Notes: generated by a model from the letters alone, not told the origin. Shown: positions 49,001 through 60,315, numbered from the stretch's first letter. The stretch: 64,000 nt of DNA from Erigeron canadensis (GCF_010389155.1 NC_057767.1:25431723-25495722); one strand, 5' to 3'. Translations and numbers: made by a program.

Positions 49001-52000
49001 CAAGTATAATATAACACAAACTAAATATTTACAGTCAAGACTAAAAGAAAAAGACTCAAACAGTCAAACTAAGACATGTATAATGGGACATTATATCAAC
49101 ACTTTTAAGCCTGACTCTTTATATTTTTATTAAGTATTAAGTATCAATTATCATATATAGATATATTGCAAAATATTAATAGGAAAGAGTGAGTATAAGG
49201 TTATCCCATACCTAAGCTTAGGCATGGGGCCCATCACATACTAATTTATAATAATTTTTATATTATAGATGAATGATTTGGGCCCCATGTTGTTAATGGA
49301 TTATAATATTAAGATGTGAGGGGCTCAATACCTAAGCTTAGGTATGAGACAACCTTATATTTAATCACCCCCCCCCCCTTCCTTTTCCCAACAATATTAA
49401 AATTACCGCTATCATCGCTATAAGTAATATTTCAAATTTCGGTCCTTGACCAACATGTGAATTCCGAATAACTACATAGAGCACACATACTAGACCAGTT
49501 CAATATATAGAAAACATAAACAAGACTCATTTGGTAATACTTGCGTTGCGTGTTTTATGTTTTTATATTTGTTGTAAAGAAATCAAAATTGTAAATTTCT
49601 ATTTGACAATAAAAAAATTGCTATGGCAATCTAAAGTCTTTTGGAAACTAAATTAAAATCAAGAGTAATCTTTTCTGTTCATAGGTTTTAAACCTGATTA
49701 ATTGATTATAGTAGAATAACCCAAAGGTGTTCTTCCTGCATAACAACCAACCTAAAGTACTGAAAAACAAGTAACACGACTTGTGTAGAGTCATTTACTA
49801 TCTTAACATGAATACACGTAAATGATATTGTGTACGATCAAAAGCAGCTGAGCTATGGTAAAAATACAATAACCTATCTCAGTGGGAACAATCCGCCACT
49901 CTAAGAAGAAGAGATGTGAATCATATTGAGTTCCTCCCCACCCTTTTTGACAGTGTTGGTAGAAGCATTAATGCATACATTGACAAGTCGATCATGCAAA
50001 CTACCTCTCTTATAAAAAAAAAAGAACATCTTTGATAATCCTTACTTTCATAAAATGACATCCACTCATTTAAGAAAGTCAAAGGCCCACTTTAACACGA
50101 GAGGGAGAGGTTTTCTTATCATCTCCTATGACTTTCCAAAGAAAGACTAAAGGGTCTTCACAAATCTCATGTCAAGATCATACTGGCGAGCCCTAAATCA
50201 AACATTCAACAATTAAAAAGAAAAAACACACGAAGTATCCTCGATCGCAAGGCAATCCACACACAACTGTTTGGGTCAAAACTAAATGAGATATAGACTA
50301 GGTCAGAGGTAGTCACCGATTTCAGGACATCATCTTTTGTGGTCAACTGCGCCTTGGAAGGGCAAACATCAAGCAAATTAAAAAAAAAAAAAAAGATTTG
50401 AACCGGGTTTCTTGTACTCAAAATGAAAAAAGATCTCTTTTGATTTATAACATATCCCCCACAGCCTTAACCATGCCAGTCAACATATCTTGTAAAACAT
50501 GAGTTGCACATCTGGGTCAAGATTACTAAAGCCAGCAGGCAGTAATAGGAGTCAAGACATGTACAAAGAAGAACTAAGATATAAAAAAGAAAGAAACTGC
50601 TCATTGCCACCCCCACAGGTTTTGAGCCCCAATACCTTGACGGTGTATGGAGGAGGTTAAGTTGTAGGCAGACCTTACCTCTATCTAAGTAGAGAGGCTG
50701 CTTCCATTTTTTACCTGGTTAAGTTGTAGGCAGGCCTTACCTCTATCTAAATAGAGAGGTTGCTTCCATTTTTTACCTAGTAAAAAAGGCCCTCTAACCT
50801 TTGCATGGGATGAGGATCGAACCCATGACTTCTGTCTCCAGAGGCCAGGGTGTTTACCACTGATCCAAACCATTAAGATATCAAAAGGATTGTTGACAGT
50901 CAGAAGAAAGTGTTCGAGAACTCTTGTAACTATGTGATGCATAAATAAACCCAATAGTAAAAAAGTATACATGTATTATCTTATTAATAAGATAAAAATG
51001 CAAAAAGCTAATATACCTTGGCATACTTAGATCTTAACTTTACAAATAATGAATTGGATATACAGTATATTATGCTTCGTCCAAACGATTAAAGCTACTA
51101 GCAAAAAAGACAATTAAGGTAGACTAGTAAAAGAAATTACCAGTCTTGATGCTGCTGTCTTTCCATTTTCACCACCATGTTCATTAACATGCTTGAGGGC
51201 TGATGGCACGACCTTCCAAAATTCATTCACAAACTCACTGCTTCCCTTCCGCCTGCTATTTTGCAAAATGTCGTTGGCCAAATACAAAAAAGAAACTTGC
51301 TGATCCCGCTGAGCAGTTTTGAATGACTTATGCCATATTTCAACAATCTGTTTGGCTTTCTTTTTATGTGAAATGCATGAACGGGATAAAGCTAACTTAG
51401 CATTAAGAAAAACTTGCAGAAAAGGCATTACACTATTACAACGCAAGAGAGAGAGAGAGAGAGAGATAGTTTCCTAACCCGCATTGCACCAGATAACAAC
51501 TGTTAGAAGATGCCAACATTGACTAACTACGTCTGCTAATATCATCAATGCAGCCATTTTTTCTTTCGAATATATGTGACTCATTTGAAAACATCAGACA
51601 CACCTTCAGATCTTGTGAAACTGTCAATTTATTTTTGATTAATACAATTCATAGGGTATATCCTTTTACCCAAAAATATTTGCCTTATAGATAAATGTTG
51701 CTTAACCCACTTCATTGACGAGTAACAAACTCAAAGTGGTGCACATATAGTCTATCCTTCCTCATTTAAAATCATCAGTGTTATGTTATGGGAGGTAAAA
51801 GCATTAATAACTACAGTTCCAGAACTTATCAATATACAGAAAGCGCCTATGGACAGATCCTACTGCTAAATAGACCTCGTCTACTCACCACTTCAATTAA
51901 AAACACAACAGTTCATCTTTCAAATTTGTAGGCTCTATAGTGACAAACATATATATATATAATATAACATATAAACATAATGATGCAGATATACATTAGA

Positions 52001-52491
52001 ATGACGTTATTACACTGTGTTTTGCATTTCTGTAGAGGCAAGATTCTAGGAAAAAGCATATAAAAAAGGTCCATAACCTATATGAAGGAAGAGTCGATGT
52101 TAAAGAATGTAACCCAATTTCAAGATGAAAAAGCTCAAGTCTACAAACTTGGGAAAGCAAGCCAGATCACCAGGTATAGATATTAAACATGTATCTGAAA
52201 TAAAAATCACTTCTCCCTACTCTTTATAGGCGGAAGCTCTAGACAAAAAATACTCATCTAACAGCTTGGATATCGAAACTTTAATTTATATAGAATACTA
52301 CTAGTGAGGGTGTAATAAACTAAGTGCTGACTGGCTACATAACTAGCTCTCAATTGTTACTATTTAAGTTACAAAAAGCATTTTTCCTGCAAAAATAACT
52401 AAATAAGGATACACTCTATACTTTGTTGAGAACTGTTAAGTTTAGAAAGCTTGTCTGCCAACATTTGTCCATCAAAAACATCATCACTCAT
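42908..52491 (-). CDS. CID-domain pre-mRNA 3'-end/transcription factor, RPRD-like
   Basis: Nuclear protein predicted to bind the phosphorylated C-terminal domain of RNA polymerase II and act in transcription termination. Coding exons (minus): 52,413-52,491, 51,141-51,391, 46,618-46,773, 46,375-46,522, 45,054-45,193, 44,340-44,375 and 42,908-43,660. All are GT/AG and in phase, giving 520 residues. The CID domain covers about 1-130 (KLSKLNSSQQSIESLS..., VSFLYLANDILQNSRRKGS, then VDIWHKRRVFGS). A coiled-coil CREPT-like region follows (about 163-285). The tail is Pro/Gln/Met-rich with about 12 consecutive glutamines encoded near 43,015-43,050. The ATG is the first in the exon, after a 32-nt UTR segment (52,492-52,523). 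It resembles Arabidopsis ENTH/VHS-family genes At5g10060/At5g65180. Intron 2 (4.4 kb) is swollen by repeats. Confidence 0.9.
44611..44926. mobile_element. foldback/MITE in the CID gene intron 6-5 region
   Basis: The left arm (GGATGCACATTGTA, then GGTCATTAAACTTGCC and GGTCATTATGTGACTGGATG) is mirrored by the right arm (CGGTCACATAATGAACACC, AAGTTTAATCACC, TACAATGTGCATC). It lies between exons 5 and 6 of the CID gene. Target duplication not resolved. Confidence 0.6.
47649..47864 (-). pseudogene. possible Ty1/copia RNase H tail remnant
   Basis: The frame contains QQYFHIMLAFFLVDDLHVAD followed by ILTEILIGVRF. This resembles the degenerate copia ending in which a YHFVREKV-type string is followed by a DQVADIFTK-type string and RF. 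It is inside intron 2 of the CID gene, and the LTR is not identifiable. Tentative. Confidence 0.3.
48836..49089. mobile_element. Stowaway-like MITE, right end truncated
   Basis: The left end follows a TA and reads CTCCTCTCCGTTCCATTTTT, close to the Stowaway consensus, continuing TCCTAGTTTGACT. The right side carries the inverted AGTCAAACTAAGACATG and ends TAATGGGAC, lacking the last bases. It lies in CID gene intron 2. A block of GCTATAGCGGTGC-type repeats (48,700-48,820) lies next to it. Confidence 0.6.
49197..49356. mobile_element. 160-bp MITE with CATACCTAAGCTTAGG ends
   Basis: AAGGTTATCCCATACCTAAG at the left and, reverse complemented, AAGGTTGTCTCATACCTAAG at the right are inverted repeats. 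Each contains the palindrome CCTAAGCTTAGG. The flanks do not give a clear duplication. It is in CID gene intron 2. Confidence 0.65.
50592..50873 (-). mobile_element. tRNA-headed SINE with internal 62-bp duplication
   Basis: Read on the minus strand, TTGGATCAGTGGTAAACA (A box) and ATGGGTTCGATCCTCATCC (B box) form the head, and the body follows. Within the body a GGTTAAGTTGTAGGCAG unit repeats with a 62-bp period (50,655 and 50,717). The tail end matches the copy at 57,346-57,583. Intron 2 of the CID gene. Confidence 0.7.
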
Positions 52492-53547
52492 CCTGCTAGC
52501 TGTGTAACTAGATTTGAGAATCCCTGCAAAGCATCAATATAAAGAGTAATTAGTGTTATATCAAAATTTAAGTATTTGAATACAAGGAGAACAAACAGAT
52601 TACAATCATCAGTGGACCAATCAAATAAATACTAAATATAATAAACATAAACGTCCGGAAACATTGCAAAAAATTCAGTCATATTCATCCTTCAACTTAT
52701 TCCCTTCCAACCAAGCATAACCCAGATATATGTGTGTTTGTATTGATTACATTCCCCCCTTTTTCACTATGTACCATGACAATAAGGCAGATGTTTCATA
52801 CTAATATTGAGCTCACAGTACCACGTATAACCCATGAGTATCCCTAATGAAGCCCACCATGAGTTACAATCCCTCAAACAATCACATAACGATTAGTGAT
52901 TAAGGCCGTTACAATGACAACAAAAACTTCATAACAAGTAGACTAGAAAGTAAGCCTTCTATCCACATGAAATTTCATAAAACAGAATAAAAACTTAAGT
53001 AACAAAAAGCTTGCCAAAATCCCTTAATTTTAAAGTCATTGGTAATAAGCTGAATTCTCCATATGGTCAAGGACTTTCTATAGGATAATCCATTCTTACA
53101 ACTACCTTGTTCCATCAAATCCCCTTAATTTTTTAGCTCACACGCACAGGGGGGCTAAATTTACACTATACAAAAATGGATCACTAACTCTTATTCTGCT
53201 ATGAAAATATAACAATTTTGCATGCTCTTAAAACATCATTCAGATTCCATTTCCAAATACAAACAGGAAAAAAATATGTGCAAATAATTCATCTCAAAAC
53301 CCTTTCATACATCCTCCACTCATCCTCCTAGCTACAACATCCACATAATCCTACACATTCCCACTTAATGCCATATCTTACAATATCGACTTACAACTCA
53401 AGTACAAATTTTCACAACATACTACAAGAAAACACCCCACTTTTAGAAACTATCTCAGTAGAATCATATCATTCTCGTATTAGATAAGATTTATTCATAA
53501 ATTCCTAAGCAGACATATACATCTATATTTACAGTTTTACACATATA

Positions 53548-53849
53548 TCTATACTACCTTATAATTCATTTTGGGGTTGTCTTAAATTTTTAAATTTTAA
53601 GTATTTCCTAGTTTACCTTATCATTTAATAATATATTAATTTATCTATACTATCTTATAGCTATAACAACAAACACATTTTTTAAATACTCGTATGTTGG
53701 ACAATCTAGAACCGGTTGGCAAAACCGGCGGTCAGCCACCATCACCTTTTAACGAATGTACCGAATGAAGTTTACGAATTTTATATGCACCTACCATTTA
53801 AATTTTTTAAAAAAATCATCCACTGTGCATCGCGCGGCTACACCTCTAG
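53548..53849 (+). mobile_element. small Helitron
   Basis: The 5' end follows an A and reads TCTATACTACCTTATAA. The 3' end is CTAG followed by T, the canonical CTRR/T junction. Just upstream is CTGTGC-ATC-GCGCGG, a stem in which two C-to-T changes leave G-U pairs. A second TCTATACTATCTTATA start at 53,644 suggests a nested or duplicated 5' end. No protein. It lies in the long first intron (5' UTR) of the CID gene. Confidence 0.75.
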
Positions 53850-54234
53850 TATCTACATAAAGCAGCTATCTTTAAGGATTCCACTCAACTATATCGCAAT
53901 GATCTTAAAATCAACAAGACAAGATGTGACATTTATTTATCTTTGTAGCCTAACACCCCCAAACCTTAACATACAAATCCACACAAAAAAACACACCATA
54001 CTAAAAGGCCACCTCAAACTACTTTTACCTTAAACTGCAAATTCTAGATATACTATAGTGAATAAATATATTACTAAGATATAAACCCTCAAATATATAT
54101 ATATATAATAAAAACTATAACAATAAATATAAAACAAGTAGCAGCTATGAGCTAAGGAAGAAGTATATACTTTAATCACAAGCAGATAATAAATATATAT
54201 ATATATAGATATAGATATATGTGTGTGTACGTAC

Positions 54235-54325
54235 TATGGCTGGAGGTGAAAAAGAGAAGACACGAACAGAAGAAGAACAAGAAGAAGCAGCTGAGAGAGA
54301 TACAAGAGAGTTTAGGGCTTCAAAC
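54235..54325 (-). other. probable 5'-UTR exon of the CID gene
   Basis: The minus strand is pyrimidine-rich (CTTCTTCTTGTTCTTCTTCT) and ends with a donor GCCATA|GTACGT at 54,235/54,234. The matching acceptor TTTGCAG|GGATTC is at 52,523, 32 nt before the ATG. This would give a 1.7-kb intron in the 5' UTR. The upstream limit is a guess. Confidence 0.55.
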
Positions 54326-54714
54326 ACGACCCACGGGAAAAATTAATTTTAACTTTTAATCAATATAAAAATAAAACAACAAAATTTATTTTTTATTTAT
54401 AACCTGATTTAATTTCAAAATGTTTAATTACTGATAAAATGATTTTATGAAATCAGATCGGAAGGTTTGATTATATTGCATCCTAGTTTAAAACCTACTA
54501 GCTTATCAACCCGAGTGTTACTCGGGCATTATTATGATATTTTTTTTTATTAATTTTAAAGCATATAATTGTTATTAACATTAATTAATATAAAAATGAT
54601 AAACTTGATGTAAAAACTCGTAAAGTTACAACTTATTTTATAAATAATAAAATATAAGAGTCTAGTGAACCATTTATGAAAATAAGTTTGAGACAATAGC
54701 TTGGATTTGAAATA

Positions 54715-55028
54715 GGGTTATTTACTAAAATGGTACCTGGACTATCCACCATATTACTGATTTCATACCTATAACTTTAAAATTACTCTCATCATACCCC
54801 ATCTTATCAATTCTCCACACGGACGATACCTGACCTGACGGGCGTCAGTTTGGCCGTTAAGTTGGGGTATGACTACGGTAAATTTTAAAGTTTTAGGTAT
54901 GAAACCAGTAATATAGTGGATAGTCCAGGTGTCATTTATGTAATTAACCATTATTATTACTATTATTATTATTATTATTATTATTACTATAATTTCTTGT
55001 AAATCCTATTAATTTCTAATGGAAGTAA

Positions 55029-55077
<49 letters not shown>

Positions 55078-55081
55078 GTTA

Positions 55082-55154
<73 letters not shown>

Positions 55155-55852
55155 GGTTGTTGTTGTTGTTGTTGTTGTTGTTGTTATAATTACACAAAGT
55201 ATTATTTAGGAATAAATAATTTTAAAAAGTACATTGATATTTTTTATAAATATTTACTTTTATTTTATAAAAGAATACTTTATTTTTATAAAAAATATTA
55301 TAAATATTTAGTTTTTTTATTAAAAACTATTAATCAATCAAATTATAGATCCATGATGATTTTATTTATTTCATATTTATTTATTTTTTATTTTAAAAAA
55401 ATAAGTAAATTGGAAGCAGTACATTAATTTCATGTAAAGCGTCGATAAATGAACGTGAAGTCTTGAATGGATACCACCACATGGAGTTGATTAAATCTGT
55501 TTTGAGCTGATTCAAACCTTACATAGTAGTTGTACAGGTACTAATGCAATACAAGAAATTATGATATTCTTTCCGGTTCACCCATTTACAAAAGAAGATT
55601 GAAAAATATTTTTTATAAAAATAAAAATTTTGTACTAAAAATGATCTTTTATAAAAGAAAATATTATTTTATTAAAAAATAAATTTTATAAATAATAGTT
55701 TTTGAAATATTAATAGTTTTTAATAAAAAATTAAATATTTACAATAATTTTTTATAAAAATAAAGTATTCTTTTATAAAATAAATATAAATATTTACAAA
55801 AAAAAATATCAATGTACTTTGTGTAATTAAAAAAACAACAACAACAACAACC

Positions 55853-55914
<62 letters not shown>

Positions 55915-56142
55915 TACATAAATGATATCTGGACTATCCACCATATTACTTGTTTCATACCTAAAACTTTAAAATTTACGGTAGTCATACCCCAACTTAA
56001 CGGCCAAACTGACGTCAGTCAAGTCAGGTATCATCCGAGTGAAAAATTGATAAGTTGGGGTATGATGAGAGTAATTTTAAAGTTATAGGTATGAAACCAG
56101 TAATATGGTGGATAGTCCAGGTACCATTTCAGTAAATAACCC
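54715..56142. mobile_element. Mutator-like foldback element with microsatellites in its arms
   Basis: The ends GGGTTATTTACT and AGTAAATAACCC start long inverted arms. TTTGAAATA flanks both sides exactly (54,706-54,714 and 56,143-56,151), a 9-bp target duplication as in Mutator-like elements. Each arm begins with a ~235-bp unit (54,715-54,949 and 55,913-56,142) that is itself an inverted repeat. Next comes a TTA/TTG trinucleotide tract (left about 54,950-55,190, right about 55,845-55,912), then a further inverted AT-rich stretch up to a loop near 55,340-55,690. No transposase is present. Confidence 0.85.
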
Positions 56143-56151
56143 TTTGAAATA

Positions 56152-57345
56152 TACAATAGAGACATTAAGATAAAAATTTAAAAATTTGCAAAGATAACAA
56201 ATTTAAAAACTTGCTTGCTAATTTTAAACAACTTGTAATTACCCATTAGAAATGATAATATTTATCTAAAAAATAAAAATTGATAATGTAAATATGACAT
56301 CACAAAATAGTTTTTGTTAGGTCCAGTTTAAGCTAAACTGGAGCTCTCCAGCGACATCTGGAGAGCATGAAGAATTGTCCGAAATATTAGAAGTCCAGTT
56401 GCATTGTACAGGTTTAGCAACTGATGACTTCCTCCAGTTGAGATCAGAAGACTAGAATCTGAAGACCTTCCAGTTGAAGTCAAAGACAACAAATGGAAGA
56501 TAGAAATTGGCAATGGCAGCGAAGCCCAGTTGACAATCTACCAGATCAATCATCTAGAGAATCCTCCAGTGTAAATGCTCTTACAAAGCTTTACACTGAT
56601 TACGAGGAGGACCTTTTACTCTACATCCTTTTAACCGGGCAATGATATTGTCTTTGGATAAAGGTGCAAAGATATAGAGTGGTTGAATAAAGTAACCTTT
56701 TGTCTTACTTTATTTAACACACACAAAGGATTATTTAAACAATACTTTTGTGTGCTGTCAACCATATCTGTACGTCGAAGTTGAGATCCCCATGCTCAAT
56801 CTTCGACTATAAATAGAGGTCCTTGCACAAGCATTTTCAACAACTTTGCAAATATATATATTCTGCAATATTGGTGAACTTGTGCAATATTCTCTCAATC
56901 GCAAAAAGGAACATTTCACAACTCTAAGTGTTTTGATTGTTTAGGAGAATTTCCAAGTTTAGATCAATTGTAATTCATGGGTTGTTATGATATTTACATT
57001 CATGTATTATCTTGGTTCCGCAACAACCTTGTATTTTATTTAAACAATCAATAAATAAAATACACTTGAAAATTACATATTGTCTCACCAGTTTACATAC
57101 TTGTTATTGCATTGTATTAATTTACATATTCAGTCACCTAAATACATTATCTCCAGTTAACCTGGTACTCGATCAATCTAAACTGGTCATATCCAGATTA
57201 ATTGATCGTGTTGCAAAGTTCACTCACCATCGACATAGAGGTGTCTTCAGCACCATCTAGTAATAGTTGGGACTTATAGTTTTTTTGTAAGATTGATTTT
57301 AAAAATTGATTGCGATAATCTATATAATTTTTTCTTATATAAACC
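56152..57345. other. intergenic, no gene recognised
   Basis: The stretch 56,320-57,260 has slightly more balanced composition and several CCAGTT/AACTGG-type words (for example AGTCCAGTTGCATTG, AAACTGGTCATATCCAG). This is reminiscent of an LTR or other repeat edge, but no pair of ends was found. No exon. Confidence 0.4.
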
Positions 57346-57583
57346 AACTGGGTTGGATCAGTGGTTGGAGCTCATGCCTCTGAAAACAGAGGTCATGGGT
57401 TCGATCCTCATGCCCAGCAAGGCTGGAGGTCCTTTTCTACCTATGGTAGAACCTGGAAGCAGCCTCTTTACCTTTGGTAGGGGTAAGGATGTCTACATAT
57501 CAACCTCCTCCATACACCGTCGAAGACGGTATTGGGACCCAAAACCCGTGAAAAACGGCATTGGGAGTTACTTACTTATTTAG
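57346..57583 (+). mobile_element. tRNA-headed SINE, same family as 50,592
   Basis: The head has TTGGATCAGTGGTTGGAG (A box) and CATGGGTTCGATCCTCATG (B box). The body has CTGGAGGTCCTTTTCTACC and CTCCTCCATACACCGTCG, matching the intron copy, which lacks only the unduplicated arrangement. It ends near ACTTACTTATTTAG. Confidence 0.75.
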
Positions 57584-57880
57584 ATGATATGATTGAAGTA
57601 TTTTTCTTATTTAGCAAAAAGATAAAGATTAGAATCGTTAAACTTAAAATAGAGTTTTTTTTTAACCATCATGGTATGACATTATTTATGAAAATTTAAA
57701 ACACTTTTTTTAAATAGTTAGAAAATATTAAACATTAAAAGAAAATAAATAAGTGATGTCATAATATTATTCTTGTATGGAAAGTATGCATTATAGAAAG
57801 CCTTGGTGGTGCCACATATGTAAAAAATTTTAAATGATTACCTCATAACAATTTTATTTTATTTTTTATTTATATATAAG

Positions 57881-57936
<56 letters not shown>

Positions 57937-58260
57937 GAGAGATAATGTCCGCGTATTGCGGCAATGAGATGGTGGGGTGATAGGTCAAGTTATAGAGTAT
58001 GATAGTCAAATGCTTTAGCCGTACGGGCTCCGCCATTGGATTTAAAAATTCGTCGAAAGTAAATCGAATGACATCTCTAATGAAAGAGCACGGAATTTTA
58101 AGAACACCCATACAATTTTTATAATTTATCGATATATGGTTTTTGAAATAAAATTTTTTTAATTAATTAGAAAAATAAATTGATTTATGGATGAGAGAGA
58201 AAAGATAAGTGGTTTAGATTTGAGGAGAGAAAGAAAAATGAGTGGTTTAAATTATAGGTA

Positions 58261-58861
58261 CAGTCGAACCTCTATAAATGGACTCCAATCAATAAAACAA
58301 TAAGATAATAACTTTTTGAAATCTCAATATATTTTGTATTAGTCCCAACGAAACTATAAATTAATAATTATTAGGATCTTTCAACTTTTAAGATTGCTTA
58401 GTAAAAAGCCACTAAATATTTTGTTGAACTTCAAATCTATATTGAGTTTATATTTAAATCTTCTCATTCTACTCAAGAGTTGTGACATTGTTTTTGTATA
58501 TTGCTACAAAAAGTTGTGAAGAGTTGTTGTCGTTTACAATGTTTCTTTTTAAAGCTATTGGATCATTCTCAACTTCGTCATTAACCAGATTTTGAATGAT
58601 TTTGCCATAGTTTCTTTAATGCTTTGAATCTCATAACCTTCATTATTTACACCAAGATAAATAAGCAAGTGATTCATATCCATTTTGTGTTGATAATGAA
58701 TAGTCGTAATCAAATTCTCAAGCTCACGAATGTCTTCTCCACAACTTACATCGTAAAACTTCTTTAAATTAATAAAATATTAATTTATCGATATAATAAT
58801 ATCTCGTTAAATTGATAAATTATCCTGATCCCGACATTATTAATTTATAGAGGTTATATTG
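58261..58861. mobile_element. pogo/Lemi1 (Emigrant-like) element
   Basis: The ends CAGTCGAACCTCTATAAAT and, reverse complemented, CAATATAACCTCTATAAAT are those of plant pogo/Lemi1/Emigrant elements, flanked by TA on both sides (58,259-58,260 and 58,862-58,863). About 600 bp with a transposase tail fragment inside. Confidence 0.85.
58627..58749 (-). pseudogene. fragment of pogo/Lemi1 transposase C-terminus
   Basis: 41 codons without a stop read GEDIRELENLITTIHYQ, then KMDMNHLLIYLGVNNEGYEI. This matches the acidic tail of plant Tigger/Lemi-type DDE transposases, in which an ELEN/ELED motif is followed by a MDxxxLLxYxGxN string. The catalytic domain is absent. Confidence 0.65.
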
Positions 58862-58997
58862 TATATTAGGTAGAGATGTTTAAATTAGTGAATAAAAAAT
58901 AGGGGTATTTTAGGTAGTTCAATTCATCATTTCATAAAAAAAAGGGTAAAATGCTTTATAATATAGTATTAGATTATTATTGTTATTATTATTATTA

Positions 58998-60214
58998 GAG
59001 TTAATTACTGAAATGGTACCTCAGGTTTGCGCCATATTACTGGTTTCATACCTTTCCTTTCAAAATTACGCTGATCACACCCAACGTATGCAAATCTCCA
59101 CTCGGACCATACTGGAGGCTAACGCCGTCAGTTGGTCGTTATTACCTCCCCCACGTGACTTGCACGTGAGAGGTAAATATGTAATATCGCGTTTACTAAT
59201 TACTGAAATGGCCTAACGTTTGCATGATATTGCTGGTTTCATACCTATATGTTTCTTAATTACTTAAATGGTACATAATGTTTAGTTATTAATTTTTATA
59301 TTTTTTTTAATTTGTTTTATTTTTCTTTTATAAAAATTCTCCAAAACTTGTTATAACTTAATGAAAATAGTCAAAATGCACCTATAATCCACTAAAAAAT
59401 AATACCAAATAGTTATTTCATAACAAAATATAAGTTTTAAAGTTCACGAATAACCAAAAATATTAATAAAGTATCATAAAAATAATTTTTTAAAAAAAAT
59501 AAATTTTTCTTTTTTAAAATTTTCGGAAATACCGCAACGGTAATACCAGAAATATCCAGGAATACCAGAAATATCAGTCGATATTTTCGGATATTTAAAA
59601 TATTGCTTTAAGCTTCGTGTCGCAGTAAATACTGACTTGTATTTCTGGTATTACCATTATGGTATTTCCGGAATTTTTTCAAAAAAAAAAATTTCCTCGC
59701 AAAATTTTTTAAAATTGTTTTATGATACTTTATTGCTATTTTTGGTTATTCGTGAACTTTAAAACTTATATTTTGTTATGAAATAGCTATTTGGTATTAT
59801 TTTTGAGTGGATTATAAGTGTATTCCGACTATTTTCATTAAATTGTAACAAGTTTTGGAGAATTTTTATAAAAGAAAAATAAAACAAATTAAAAAAAATA
59901 AATAAAAAATAAATAATTTAATAACTAAACATTAGGTACCATTTAAGTAATTAAGAAACATATAGGTATGAAACCAGCAATATCGTGCAAACGTTAGGTA
60001 CCATTTCAGTAATTAGGAAACGCGATATTACATATTTACCCCTCACGTGCAAGTCACGTGGGGGAGGTTTTAACGGCCAGCTGACGGCGTTAGCCTCCAG
60101 TATGGTCCGAGTGGAGATTTGCATACGTTGGGTATGATCAGCGTAATTTCGAAATAAAAGGTATGAAACCAGTAATATGACGCAAACGTGAGGTACCATT
60201 TTAGTAATTAACTC
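58998..60214. mobile_element. Mutator-like foldback element, near-perfect 1.2-kb palindrome
   Basis: The ends GAGTTAATTACTGAAATGG and CCATTTTAGTAATTAACTC begin arms that run to the centre near 59,606 with high identity. TTATTATTA on both sides is a 9-bp duplication, but it sits in a microsatellite and so is weaker proof. The TAATTACTGAAATGGTACCT terminal motif recurs twice more inside each arm (near 59,195 and 59,256 on the left). It shares ACTGAAATGGTACCT and CATATTACTGGTTTCATACC with the element at 54,715. Non-coding. Confidence 0.8.
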
Positions 60215-60264
<50 letters not shown>

Positions 60265-60265
60265 A

Positions 60266-60307
<42 letters not shown>

Positions 60308-60315
60308 TATTATTT

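Larger units (their letters stand above)
57934..58973 (-). mobile_element. Helitron-like element carrying a nested Lemi1
   Basis: On the minus strand it starts after an A with TCTAATACTATATTATAAAG and ends GCCGCAATACGCGG...CTCTCGTAA before a T. Its interior matches the element at 17,551-17,968 (CTCTTTCATTAGAGATGTCA). About 600 bp of its length is a Lemi1-type element (58,261-58,861). No Rep/helicase is encoded. Confidence 0.65.
57880..60315. repeat. (TTA)n microsatellite split by two insertions
   Basis: TTA/ATT repeats in the same strand phase occur at 57,880-57,933, 58,974-58,997 and 60,215-60,313. The gaps are exactly filled by the Helitron-like element (57,934-58,973) and the foldback element (58,998-60,214). 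The three tracts are most simply one original microsatellite. Confidence 0.8.

Noticed and set aside
55009..55197. Open frame encoding a long asparagine run (minus strand)
   Set aside because: It is a direct translation of the TTA/TTG microsatellite inside the foldback arm. The similar polyisoleucine frame at 55,720-55,944 has the same cause.
57346..57420. Possible tRNA gene
   Set aside because: It has A and B boxes but no acceptor stem or cloverleaf, and a SINE body follows directly. The same applies to 19,835, 10,235, 23,515 and 50,873.
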